DNA of 64,000 bases from an uncultured Clostridia bacterium (GCA_934233745.1 CAKQGN010000001.1:124001-188000); one strand, 5' to 3'; shown: positions 32,413 through 39,770, counted from the stretch's first letter. Program-made: numbers and translations. Notes: generated by a model not told the origin, from the letters alone.

Positions 32413-33851
32413 GAGGAGTGCAGACATACAGAAAAAGAATAAGGCTCGGATTTGAAGGCATCGTCAACTCCAAAGACGAGGCGATTGCCGGGACGGAATA
32501 CGCAAGGTCGTGCAAAAATTTCGCTTTTGAAAAAGGCGTGATAAACGGAAAAATCGGAGTGGAAGCCGCAAGCGGATACTATGCTTTTCCGAGCATTGAC
32601 CGTCACGCATACCCGACCTTTGCCCAAGACAAGAAAATTGTCAAAATATTTCATTATCGAAAGTTGCTTGGAAAAACACAGTATTCCGACGATCGATTGA
32701 TCGCCATTTTGTCGGACGGGAGCGTCTGGTATACAACAATGTTCGACGAAGCGGCAAACTGGACGCAGTTTTCGGATTTTCTTTTGTCGGGCGATTCGGA
32801 AGGGGTGAGTTACAACTACAAGAGCAAAGACGTTTTGCTTTTGTCGTCGTCGGACGACGGACTGTTTATCGTCAACGACGCAACGGTCACTTATTGCACA
32901 AACGCTCCGAAATTTACCTCTATCACCGTTCACAACGAAAGGGTGTTCGGCACGGTGAACGGCGTGAGCAATCAGGTGTGGTTTTCAGACGATTTCGATC
33001 CTGCAAACTGGAGAGTGTCGCCAACGGAGGCAGGTTATATAAACTTTGCGGACGATCTTGGCAAAGCAATAAAAGTCGTGTCGTTTCTTAACTATCTGTA
33101 TGTGTTCAGGGACTATGGAATATTCAGATTGACCGCATACGGAGATCAGAACGATTTTATCATGAAAAAGGTGTTTACCGATACGGGACGGATATATAAA
33201 GACTCGATTGTGTTGTGCGGAGATAAAATTATGTTTTGCGCCGAAGACGGCGTTTATGCCTTTGACGGATACGACGCCGTAAAAGTCGGAAAAGAATTTC
33301 CGCCCATGAAGGACAAGCGCGAGATATGCGCGGGATACCTTGAAAACAAGTATTATCTGGCTTGCAGAATCGACGAGTTCGGCGGCGACGGAAACAACGC
33401 CGTCGTGAGATACGACACGGAAACAAAGGATATTTCAATACTCTCAAACGTGCGGGTTTCAAGTTTTTGCGGTGTTAAAACTTCGAACGGAGCTGACGTG
33501 CTTTGCACTTTTCAAGACGAGAACAAAAACAGGCTCGGCATGATGAGCGACAACGGAAAAGTGTTTGCGGCGGTAACTCAAAAGACTTATCAAAGTCCTG
33601 AAACTTCGCTGGGTTCGCCATTTTTTAAGACGGTGAGAGGGGCGTCGATTCTGACAAAATATCCCGTCACGTTGGGCGTGACGACAGACGGAGTAGGCTA
33701 TGAGTTCAAAGTGGCAGGCAGCGAGAAACAACAGTATATTCCGATTGAAAAGTGCGGATTGAGAATTATGTTCGAGATTAAGTCCGCAGAGCAAAACGCA
33801 TACGTTGCGCCGCTTCTTGTCGATGTCGATTTCGGGAGGGGAAGACTATGA
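32409..33851 (+). CDS. Tail hub / DNA-stabilisation protein, P22 gp10-like
   Basis: 480 residues, close to the 472 of P22 gp10, which seals the portal after packaging and carries the tail. The sequence is nearly all beta with repeated blade-like segments ('LIAILSDGSVWYTTMFDEA', 'DGLFIVNDATVTYC', 'FLNYLYVFRDYGIFRLTAYG', 'IMFCAEDGVYAFDG'), suggesting a beta-propeller. GTG 32409 is chosen: GGGAGG ends nine bases upstream, and it overlaps the preceding stop as GTGA; GTG 32400 sits on the ribosome site itself. Function is assigned by order, length and fold character rather than by residue motifs. Confidence 0.72.
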   Translation: MRGVQTYRKRIRLGFEGIVNSKDEAIAGTEYARSCKNFAFEKGVINGKIGVEAASGYYAFPSIDRHAYPTFAQDKKIVKIFHYRKLLGKTQYSDDRLIAILSDGSVWYTTMFDEAANWTQFSDFLLSGDSEGVSYNYKSKDVLLLSSSDDGLFIVNDATVTYCTNAPKFTSITVHNERVFGTVNGVSNQVWFSDDFDPANWRVSPTEAGYINFADDLGKAIKVVSFLNYLYVFRDYGIFRLTAYGDQNDFIMKKVFTDTGRIYKDSIVLCGDKIMFCAEDGVYAFDGYDAVKVGKEFPPMKDKREICAGYLENKYYLACRIDEFGGDGNNAVVRYDTETKDISILSNVRVSSFCGVKTSNGADVLCTFQDENKNRLGMMSDNGKVFAAVTQKTYQSPETSLGSPFFKTVRGASILTKYPVTLGVTTDGVGYEFKVAGSEKQQYIPIEKCGLRIMFEIKSAEQNAYVAPLLVDVDFGRGRL

Positions 33852-33988
33852 ATATCAACGAAATAATATCTTCGATAGAGGAGCTGACAATCCGCGTAAC
33901 GGCGTTGGAAAAAAGTGCGACTGCGCTTAAATCCGTCGTCGAAAGTCTTGCTCAAAGAGTGTCTGCACTCGAAAATAAAACTGAATAG
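33848..33988 (+). CDS. 46-residue coiled-coil protein
   Basis: A tiny gene: ATG overlaps the previous stop as ATGA and the TAG is at 33986-33988. The product is one amphipathic heptad run ('ISSIEELTIRVTALEKSA', 'LKSVVESLAQRVSALENK'), with hydrophobic residues at a and d positions and the final 'RVSALENK' like a trimeric leucine-zipper end. It lies where P22 has its trimeric tail needle gp26; a miniature needle or plug is a possible role, but that is inference. The overlapping start, ten-base spacing to the next gene and clean heptads support it as real. Confidence 0.65.
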   Translation: MNINEIISSIEELTIRVTALEKSATALKSVVESLAQRVSALENKTE

Positions 33989-33997
33989 GAGGCTTTT

Positions 33998-35023
33998 ATG
34001 TCATCATTGTGGGACGAAATCAAAGACTTGTTTAAAACCGACAAGCAATTGGAACAAGAAAGACAGGAAAAAATTAACAACGCTCTCGAAAAAGAAGCAG
34101 ATGTGTCGAAAAAATTGGCGGAACTTGAAAAGAGGTATAACGACTCTTTGCCCAAAGAGGAGGAAATCGATTTTGACAAAATATTTCCGACCGAATCCGG
34201 ACTCAAAGAAATAGAGTATGCGCCCGAGAGCGACGAGGACATCGTAAAGATGGCGCAAAGCGCAGTAGACAGCGAAAAAAACAAAGCGCAAACAAAAATC
34301 AGAGACACGTATAAAGAAGCGGTGGACGCACTCGCAGAGGACAAAACCGCCGCGCGAGAAACCCTCGCCGACAGCTATTCGAATCTGTCAAAACTCTATG
34401 ATGAGTTGAAAGAAAAAGCAAACAACGACTCTATTAGACGAGGACTCGGAAGAAGCAGCGTTGCGACAAATCGCATCGACGAGCTTGACAAGCAGCATGT
34501 CGCCTCGGCTGTCGACGTCGAAAAAGCATATGCGTCGGAAGTGGCTGAAATCGAGAGCGAAATATCCAAACTTCAAAGAGATATGGACAGTGCGCTGACG
34601 CAATTGGATTTGAAATCGGCGGCGGATTTGGAAGAATCTATCTCAAAGCTAAAAGGCGAAAGAGACGCAAAAGTCGAGGAGTACGAGAAGTATAACAACG
34701 ACATCCGCAAAAAGAACGAGAGCTTTCAAGATGACAGACAAAAGAAAATCGACGCATACGTCAAATCCGCCGAGGAAGCAAAAAAAGAGAAGGAAAAAGA
34801 ACAGCAAGAGTACGAGAGTAAGTACGGATATAGCGGCGAAAAAGGCGAAAACTATTCGGAAAGATATCGCATAGCGTATGACTTTTACAGCTCGCTTTCA
34901 CCCGACATTGCCGTTGACGCACTCAAAGCGTCACCGAGCATGAAATACTATTTGGGCAACCTTTACGATACTCTTCTTGCATCGCTTCAGAGCAAAAAGA
35001 AAGCGCAAAAATTCTACTTTTGA
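33998..35023 (+). CDS. Coiled-coil protein at the end of the virion cassette
   Basis: 341 residues, strongly charged, with long predicted coiled coils (about 15-55, 85-150, 165-230, 240-280), Lys/Glu-rich near 255-275, and a non-coiled C-terminal 60 residues including 'YRIAYDFYSSLSPDIAVDAL'. No family recognised. In P22-like order the genes after gp10 encode the needle and the ejection proteins that leave the capsid with DNA; this protein could be a diverged ejection or internal protein. GGAGG site, ten bases after the 46-aa gene. A strong terminator follows the stop at once. Confidence 0.7.
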   Translation: MSSLWDEIKDLFKTDKQLEQERQEKINNALEKEADVSKKLAELEKRYNDSLPKEEEIDFDKIFPTESGLKEIEYAPESDEDIVKMAQSAVDSEKNKAQTKIRDTYKEAVDALAEDKTAARETLADSYSNLSKLYDELKEKANNDSIRRGLGRSSVATNRIDELDKQHVASAVDVEKAYASEVAEIESEISKLQRDMDSALTQLDLKSAADLEESISKLKGERDAKVEEYEKYNNDIRKKNESFQDDRQKKIDAYVKSAEEAKKEKEKEQQEYESKYGYSGEKGENYSERYRIAYDFYSSLSPDIAVDALKASPSMKYYLGNLYDTLLASLQSKKKAQKFYF

Positions 35024-35056
35024 AATATGCGAGAGCAATCGCTCTCGCATATTTTT
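35024..35056. terminator. Terminator closing the virion cassette
   Basis: AATATGCGAGAGC-AATC-GCTCTCGCATATT with T run on the plus strand; the stem is 13 pairs. Flanking A residues let it act in the minus direction too, towards which pepV ends at 35127. The 35057-35126 stretch holds nothing else I can identify. Confidence 0.9.
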
Positions 35057-35126
35057 CGTTGTATATTATTTTGTTTTTACGCATTGCAAATAAAACAAAT
35101 CGCAGTTTGTTCAAAGCAAAAAAATC

Positions 35127-36512
35127 TTATTTGAAACTCACTTTTTCTATCAGATCGGCGTATGCTTTGACATAGATTTCAAAAATGGCTTCCATTGCTT
35201 TTAGCGAAAGTCTTTCGTTGGGTTGGTGTATAATCATCTCGCCGTAACCTTCCATTTCGGGACCGAAAGCAACGCAGTTTTTAAACTCTCTTGCGTAAGT
35301 TCCGCCGGCTGAGCAAATGGGCTGTGATACGGTGTCGCCCGTCACGTCGCGATAGGCGTTGTAAAGCAATCGAATCATGTCGGAATCGGGTTCGATTTTG
35401 AAGCCCTCCGATTCGCTCATAGGCACGAATTTTACGCAAAACTCGTTTTTAAGTGTCGATTTTATATTGTTAAACATCTTGTTTGTGTCGGTTGAAAACG
35501 GGAGACGACAATTGACTTTGATTGAAAACTTGCCGTTTTCATAGTGACACAAACCGACATTGAACGCCAGTTTGCCATACTCGTCTTCGGCAAAACAACC
35601 GAGCTTTTCGCCGTGTACGCAGGTGGATATGTAGGTGTTGTAAATGCGTATAAAGTCGTTGTCGACAACGCCGCTCAGTGCATCGATTGCATACGAAATT
35701 GCGTTTACGCCGCATTCGGGAACAGAGCCGTGCGCCGCTTTCCCGTGTACCGAAAACATTATCTTTTCTCCGTCTACGGTGCAGTCGGACGAAAGTGAAT
35801 TGCATGACAGTTTATCGATTATTTTTTTCGAGATACTTTCGGGATTTTCACCGTTTGCGTCAAGAGTGAAAGTGCAGATATCCGGCACTGCATTGATGAC
35901 GATACCGCCGTCGAGCCTGACGAGCCTTGCGCCTTTTCTGTCGGCGGATTCGCCTTTCAGCTCAAAGCTGTTTATGGTCTTTTCCGCAAAAATCACCGGG
36001 AATGCCGAATCGGGAGATACGCCGTATGAAATCGGCTCGTCGACTTTGAGGTAATGCTCCATGCACAAAGAACCGGTTTCTTCATTGCAACCGAATATCA
36101 CGCGCACACGCTTTGAAAATTCGAATCCGTCATCCATCAATGCCTTGATTGCAAAAAGCGATATGATTGACGGGCCTTTGTCATCGATTGCGCCTCTACC
36201 CCAAATTGCGTTCTCTTCGAGTGCGCCGGAGTAGGGCGGATACTTCCAACCGTCACCTTCGGGAACAACATCGAGATGTCCGATGATGCCCACCAGTTCG
36301 TCACCTTGCCCGACTTCTGCATATCCGCAGTATCCGTCCAGATTTACGATGCGAAAACCGAGCTCTTTTGCAACCGACAAGACGTATTCAAGACAATCCT
36401 TGTTGCCTTGTCCGAACGGACCGCCGGGTACAGGTTTGTCAAGCACCGTTTTGAAACGCACGGCATTTTGAATGGTTTGTATCATTTGAGGATAATATTT
36501 TTTGAGATCCAT
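35127..36512 (-). CDS. pepV: Dipeptidase PepV (M20 family)
   Basis: Zinc dipeptidase that splits a broad range of dipeptides taken up by the cell. The 461 residues show 'VGIIGHLDVVPEGDGW' (metal His and following Asp), 'WGRGAIDDKGPSI' (bridging Asp), 'GCNEETGSLCMEHYL' (catalytic Glu pair), 'VSPDSAFPVIFAEK' and a C-terminal 'GGTYAREFKNCVAFGPE' and 'IHQPNERLSL' with further metal ligands. This matches the PepV/Xaa-His subgroup in order and length. Strong GGAGG ribosome site; promoter at 36539-36567. Confidence 0.95.
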   Translation of the reverse strand: MDLKKYYPQMIQTIQNAVRFKTVLDKPVPGGPFGQGNKDCLEYVLSVAKELGFRIVNLDGYCGYAEVGQGDELVGIIGHLDVVPEGDGWKYPPYSGALEENAIWGRGAIDDKGPSIISLFAIKALMDDGFEFSKRVRVIFGCNEETGSLCMEHYLKVDEPISYGVSPDSAFPVIFAEKTINSFELKGESADRKGARLVRLDGGIVINAVPDICTFTLDANGENPESISKKIIDKLSCNSLSSDCTVDGEKIMFSVHGKAAHGSVPECGVNAISYAIDALSGVVDNDFIRIYNTYISTCVHGEKLGCFAEDEYGKLAFNVGLCHYENGKFSIKVNCRLPFSTDTNKMFNNIKSTLKNEFCVKFVPMSESEGFKIEPDSDMIRLLYNAYRDVTGDTVSQPICSAGGTYAREFKNCVAFGPEMEGYGEMIIHQPNERLSLKAMEAIFEIYVKAYADLIEKVSFK

Positions 36513-36538
36513 ATTTGCCTCCGTAATTCAGTGTGAAA

Positions 36539-36567
36539 ATTATATCACGCGAAAACGCTGCGTGCAA
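36539..36567 (-). promoter_or_regulatory. Promoter of pepV
   Basis: Minus strand: TTGCAC, 17-base spacer, TATAAT. The start point lies about 20 bases upstream of the pepV ATG. Confidence 0.75.
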
Positions 36568-36599
36568 TTAAAACTTGGTTAAGAATGAAAGACTTATAT

Positions 36600-37096
36600 A
36601 ATGTGCATCCTGCGATGCACTTCCGTTGTTGCTCCGTTGATACTCAACGCAAACACACTGCGTGTCACGTTTCTTTTATATTTGGCGCACACGTATGCAA
36701 GCATACAGTGTGTTGTGTGCTATAGTAATGTGAATCCTACGATGCACTTCCGTTGCCGCTCCGTTGGTACTCAACGCAAACACACTGCGTGTCACGTTTC
36801 TTTTATATTTGGCGCACGCGTATGCATGCATACGGTGCGTTGAGTGCTATAGTAATGTGCATCCTGCGATGCACTTCCGTTGTCGCTCCGTTGGCACTCA
36901 ACGCAAACACACTGCGTGTCATGTTTCTTTTATATTTGGCGCACATCGTATGCATGCATACAGTGCGTTGAGTGCTATAGTAATGTGCATCCTGCGATGC
37001 ACTTCCGTTGTCGCTCCGTTGGAACTCAACGCAAACACACTGCGTGTCACGTTTCTTTTATATTTGGCGCACATCGTATGCATGCATACAGTGCGC
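36600..37096. repeat. Tandem array of four 127-128 bp units
   Basis: Units begin at 36600, 36727, 36854 and 36982 (AATGTGCATCC...); the last is cut short at about 37096. Each unit holds the same hairpins: GTGCATC-CTGC-GATGCAC, CGTTG-N5-CAACG, ACGCA-N7-TGCGT and a longer one centred on the GTATGCATGCATAC palindrome. Units are near identical with scattered substitutions and one-base length differences. The frame open across them is a by-product of a period close to a multiple of three and shows no protein-like features. Confidence 0.9.
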
Positions 37097-37112
37097 CAAA
37101 TATAAAAGAAAC
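37051..37112. repeat. 22-bp perfect inverted repeat at the end of the tandem array
   Basis: 37051-37072 and 37091-37112 are perfect inverses; the 18-base centre is itself mostly a palindrome (GTATGCATGCATAC), so the whole can fold into a near-continuous stem of about 29 pairs. The left arm is part of every array unit; the right arm is the sequence that follows the tRNA-Gln terminator on the minus strand. Confidence 0.85.
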
Positions 37113-37133
37113 ACCCTCACAAGTGAGAGTGTT
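37103..37133 (-). terminator. Terminator of tRNA-Gln
   Basis: On the minus strand AACACTCTCAC-TT-GTGAGGGTGTT, 11 pairs with one G-U, followed by TCTTTT. Confidence 0.8.
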
Positions 37134-37138
37134 TGCGT

Positions 37139-37212
37139 TGGCAGGAGCTATAGGAATCGAACCTACACAGTGGGAGTCAGAGGCCCAAGTGCTACCACTA
37201 CACCAAGCTCCA
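37139..37212 (-). tRNA. tRNA-Gln (anticodon CUG)
   Basis: A full cloverleaf folds on the minus strand: acceptor TGGAGCT/AGCTCCT, D stem GTG/CAC, anticodon stem TGGGC/TCCCA with loop CTCTGAC (anticodon CTG), T stem GTAGG/CCTAT with loop TTCGATT, discriminator G73 and an encoded CCA. G73 and a weak first pair are known glutamine identity features; here positions 1 and 72 are both T. The pair closing the anticodon loop is also a C-T mismatch. Confidence 0.88.
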
Positions 37213-37384
37213 TCGCGTGTGTTATTATATATCAACGTGTGACAATTTGCAATCGATTTTTCAAGAGGGAACAAAAAATAATCGAACAAAACATATTTTT
37301 TGAGAGAAATGGCGTGTTTTTGTTGCAAAAATGCAAGATTTGATGTATATTGCAATGGCAGTCAAATTTGATTGCGCAACAAAA

Positions 37385-37405
37385 CGGGGTGTAGCGCAGT
37401 TTGGT
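37385..37405 (+). pseudogene. 5' fragment of tRNA-Pro
   Basis: The first 21 bases of the intact tRNA-Pro at 37549 (CGGGGTGTAGCGCAGTTTGG plus T) occur here unchanged, then the match stops. No anticodon or T arm follows. The rest of the 37213-37548 interval shows no gene. Confidence 0.75.
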
Positions 37406-37548
37406 TTGCGATAAGAGCGTAAACAAAACAAGCTACACAGCAACATAACAGTCGATTTCAAAAAGACTGTAAAAAACGCAAGACCTGGCGGACATGCGCA
37501 ACGCGCTCCCAAATGCGCCATATCTTTGTGACAACTCAATATTTATTT

Positions 37549-37625
37549 CGGGGTGTAGCGCAGTTTGGTAGCGCGTACGGTTCGGGACCGTAAGGCCGCG
37601 AGTTCAAGTCTCGCCACTCCGACCA
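37549..37625 (+). tRNA. tRNA-Pro (anticodon CGG)
   Basis: Cloverleaf: acceptor CGGGGTG/CACTCCG (one G-U), D arm GCGC/GCGC, anticodon stem TACGG/CCGTA with loop TTCGGGA (anticodon CGG, reads CCG), T arm with TTCAAGT, discriminator A and encoded CCA. 77 bases. Confidence 0.95.
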
Positions 37626-37628
37626 GAC

Positions 37629-37659
37629 AGAAAGCACGGACAATTTGCCCGTGCTTTCT
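37629..37659 (+). terminator. Hairpin after tRNA-Pro
   Basis: AGAAAGCACGG and CCGTGCTTTCT, 11 perfect pairs with a nine-base loop, starting four bases after the CCA. Only a short T run follows. Confidence 0.65.
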
Positions 37660-37762
37660 TGTCTCAAGAAGTGGCTCGACAGAAACAAACACTGACGCGA
37701 TTGGCTGTGCAACAATCGCTATTCCGCCGCGCGCATTTCCGAAGGCAAGGCGCGCGGCTTAC

Positions 37763-37783
37763 AAGTCTTGCCACTCCGACCAA
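37763..37783 (+). pseudogene. 3' fragment of tRNA-Pro
   Basis: CAAGTCTTGCCACTCCGACC plus A matches the last 21 bases of the intact tRNA-Pro with one C-to-T change, including the CCA end. The sequence before it does not fold as a tRNA. A terminator follows at 37790. Confidence 0.75.
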
Positions 37784-37789
37784 GAAACT

Positions 37790-37818
37790 ATGCGAGTGCA
37801 AAGTCACTCGCATTTTTA
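37790..37818 (+). terminator. Terminator after the tRNA-Pro 3' fragment
   Basis: ATGCGAGTG-CAAAGT-CACTCGCAT followed by TTTTATA. It is a normal tRNA-gene terminator left attached to the fragment. Confidence 0.75.
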
Positions 37819-37888
37819 TATACAATCGCAACCTTTGCGAAGTAAGAACGGTTGAGATTGTATATAAAACGGCAGAGAAACTCTGCCG
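37815..37888. repeat. Inverted repeat and hairpin in the tRNA-GtrA gap
   Basis: TATATACAATC pairs with GATTGTATATA, with CAACC/GGTTG nested inside, and CGGCAGAG-AAA-CTCTGCCG follows at once. A CCACAGC...GCTGTGG inverted repeat comes further on near 37922-37960. I see no gene between 37819 and 38047. Confidence 0.55.
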
Positions 37889-38000
37889 AGTTTCTTGAAT
37901 TGGTATGAGTCGAAGACGAAATACCACAGCTCACGCCTTGCGTGCCGAAGTTTGTGCTGTGGAACTAGCCATAAGGTGTATGTACCATAAACCAACCGAA

Positions 38001-38026
38001 CAAAAAGCACGCTCGGTGAGCGTGCT
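38001..38026 (-). terminator. Terminator of the GtrA-like gene
   Basis: AGCACGCTC/GAGCGTGCT, nine pairs with a three-base loop, and a T run (plus-strand AAAAA) on the minus-strand 3' side, 22 bases after the stop. Confidence 0.75.
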
Positions 38027-38047
38027 GTGTTTTTGTGCGTACTGTGT

Positions 38048-38854
38048 TTATTCTTCGTCTGCGGCGGCTTGGTCGAGAGCGGAATCTGCGGATTCGGTTT
38101 GTTCTTGACCGCAGCAAGAGCATTTTTCTTCATCGCATGCGGGTTCTTCTTGGGACTTTTTCTTTTCGCCCCAGTTGCGCATAACGAGGAATTTGTTGCC
38201 TACAAAGCTCATAACAAGAGCGGTGATGCCGCCGACTGCTTGTCCTGTGAGGTTGTAGATCTGATACAAGAACTCGGTTTGAGCAACGGGTTTTGCACCC
38301 ATGCAAGCTGTCATAATCGCACTGCCGAGGAGGGTTTGGACAAAGATGATTGTGACTGCCAAAATGACGTACATAATGCCGGAAACGAGAACGTTGTTTG
38401 TGCAGTTGAACGTCTTTTTGCGGTTGAGAACGAAAGTGAGGACTTGTCCTACGATAGAACCTATCAAAAAGCCGATAAAGTCGGACGTCGTCGGATAGCC
38501 GAACACGTCTTTTAGTGCGCCGAGGTCGAAACCGTAGAATTTTTGATTCAAAACGCTTGTTTCGGGTGCGAGTTTCAAAAGCGCAGGAAGAACGAGCGTT
38601 ATGATAAGCTGTGAACCGCCGCAAACGAAACTGAAGAGAGTGAACACCACCATTTGTCGCACGTCTTCGTTGGAGTTGATTTTGTCAACGAGCTTTTGAA
38701 GCCAGGCGGGAAGTTTGATTTTCTTTTTCTTGCCGCTTTGTGTTGCATCGGAAGTTGCGACTTCTTGCTCGGTGACTTCTTCTGCCACTGCGTCGGCTGC
38801 GACTTCTTGGTTTTCGGCGCAATCTTGCACTGCGTCGGTTTTGATTTCGTCCAT
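38048..38854 (-). CDS. GtrA-like membrane protein with Cys-rich tail
   Basis: 268 residues. An acidic, disordered N-terminal 40 residues lead to a basic amphipathic segment ('GKKKKIKLPAWLQKLVDKI') and four membrane segments. The motif 'VLTFVLNRKKTFN' matches the FxLNRxxTF hallmark of the GtrA family, small membrane proteins thought to move lipid-linked sugars across the membrane for wall or teichoic-acid glycosylation. The C-terminal tail carries 'CDEEKCSCCGQEQ', five residues of which could bind metal; I have not seen this in ordinary GtrA proteins. AAAGGACGG site; promoter at 38902-38930. Confidence 0.78.
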   Translation of the reverse strand: MDEIKTDAVQDCAENQEVAADAVAEEVTEQEVATSDATQSGKKKKIKLPAWLQKLVDKINSNEDVRQMVVFTLFSFVCGGSQLIITLVLPALLKLAPETSVLNQKFYGFDLGALKDVFGYPTTSDFIGFLIGSIVGQVLTFVLNRKKTFNCTNNVLVSGIMYVILAVTIIFVQTLLGSAIMTACMGAKPVAQTEFLYQIYNLTGQAVGGITALVMSFVGNKFLVMRNWGEKKKSQEEPACDEEKCSCCGQEQTESADSALDQAAADEE

Positions 38855-38901
38855 AATTTTCCGTCCTTTTAGTTGGATTTTTTATATTTTTAACAAACTG
38901 T

Positions 38902-38930
38902 ATTATATATAAATACAAGCTGTTTGTCAA
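38902..38930 (-). promoter_or_regulatory. Consensus promoter of the GtrA-like gene
   Basis: Minus strand: TTGACA, 17 bases, TATAAT, a perfect match in both boxes and spacing. Predicted leader of about 40 bases. Confidence 0.85.
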
Positions 38931-39736
38931 TGCTTAGTTTTTTTAAGCGTGCATAGGCAAAAATCGGCGGTGAGTGACATGTGGGTTTTTGCTTTTACGT
39001 CTTCAACTGCCGTCTTAGGCGCGCGGTACACATACGGCGTCATTGTGAGCAAATCCGATATTTGCTTTGACGAATCCAAAGAGAAAGAATACGTTATTTC
39101 TTTTTTGGTTTCAAAATCAAGACTGCTCTTTGGAAGCGAGGTTGCGACTTCACGAACGTTTTTGTACAGCGCATGCCGAAGTTCTATCAGATGATTTTCG
39201 CACGGATATGCCAAGATAAGAATGCCGCCGTCTTTCAAAATCCTGGTGTACTCGTCCATTGCGAAGGGCGAAAAAACACATACGACGACGTCGGCAAAAT
39301 TGTCGGGCAGGGGAATATCGTAGACGCTTGCCACTGCGCATTCTGCCGAACGGTTGCGTTTTGCGCAAATCTTTACGGCATTTTTCGAGATGTCCAAAGC
39401 TGTGTAAACATCGTCGGCATTTTGTCTTTTTTCGATGATTTTCGACAAATAAAATCCGGTGCCGCATCCGGCGTCCACAAGTGTAATCGGACAATCGAAA
39501 CGAGCGACGATTTCATTTGCGATTGCGTCTTGCAAAGGAGAATAAAAACCGCAATCGAGAAAATCTCGTCTTGCACGAACCATTTCGGCATTGTCGCCCG
39601 GCGCAGTGGATTTTGGAGGCAAAAGGTAAAAATAGCCTTCTTTTGCTCGGTCGAAAAGATGACCGTTTTCGCAAGCGGCATCGCGACCTTTTTCTGCCAG
39701 CGGGGCTTTGCAGTTGGGACATAAGAAATGCAACAT
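38927..39736 (-). CDS. rlmA: 23S rRNA (guanine-N1)-methyltransferase RlmA
   Basis: Methylates N1 of a guanine in helix 35 of 23S rRNA (G745 or G748). The 269 residues begin with the zinc-finger pattern 'FLCPNCKAPLAEKGRDAACE' then 'NGHLFDRAKEGYFYLLP', followed by a SAM-binding domain ('LVDAGCGTGFYLSKII', 'VVCVFSPFAMDEYTRIL'). This is the RlmA(I/II) layout. The ATG has no ribosome site; a TATACT box lies six bases upstream, so the mRNA is probably leaderless. Its 3' end touches the promoter region of the GtrA-like gene. It is divergent from the U32 gene. Confidence 0.93.
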   Translation of the reverse strand: MLHFLCPNCKAPLAEKGRDAACENGHLFDRAKEGYFYLLPPKSTAPGDNAEMVRARRDFLDCGFYSPLQDAIANEIVARFDCPITLVDAGCGTGFYLSKIIEKRQNADDVYTALDISKNAVKICAKRNRSAECAVASVYDIPLPDNFADVVVCVFSPFAMDEYTRILKDGGILILAYPCENHLIELRHALYKNVREVATSLPKSSLDFETKKEITYSFSLDSSKQISDLLTMTPYVYRAPKTAVEDVKAKTHMSLTADFCLCTLKKTKH

Positions 39737-39742
39737 AAAGAA

Positions 39743-39770
39743 AGTATAGCACCGATTTTGAATTAGGCAA
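39743..39770 (-). promoter_or_regulatory. Promoter of rlmA (leaderless start)
   Basis: Minus strand: TTGCCT, 16 bases, TATACT, then six bases and ATG. The expected start point coincides with the start codon. Confidence 0.65.

Larger units (their letters stand above)
25776..35056 (+). mobile_element. P22-like virion assembly cassette (incomplete prophage or domesticated capsid locus)
   Basis: Ten plus-strand genes in the order large terminase, small protein, portal, scaffold, coat, 100-aa protein, gp4-like, gp10-like, 46-aa coiled coil, 341-aa coiled coil. From the terminase to the gp10-like gene this is the order of the P22 head and short-tail genes (2-1-8-5-4-10). All frames are intact, with tight overlaps and good ribosome sites, and codon use is like the host genes. 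Integrase, repressor, replication, lysis, tailspike and recognisable ejection genes are absent. Flanking genes are ordinary chromosomal ones, and no direct-repeat attachment sites are evident. A strong terminator closes it. Confidence 0.85.

Noticed and set aside
36600..37096. CRISPR array
   Set aside because: The units are tandem copies with no unique spacers between short repeats, and no cas gene is present.
36600..37096. Integron attC array
   Set aside because: Hairpins are present, but there are no gene cassettes between units, no integrase, and no clear RYYYAAC/GTTRRRY simple sites in the right places.
36600..37240. Several overlapping open frames across the tandem array
   Set aside because: They arise because the repeat unit is nearly a multiple of three and free of stops. 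No ribosome site, no protein-like composition, and one runs into the tRNA-Gln gene.
37385..37405. A second functional tRNA-Pro
   Set aside because: Only the first 21 bases are present; the D loop, anticodon and T arms are missing.
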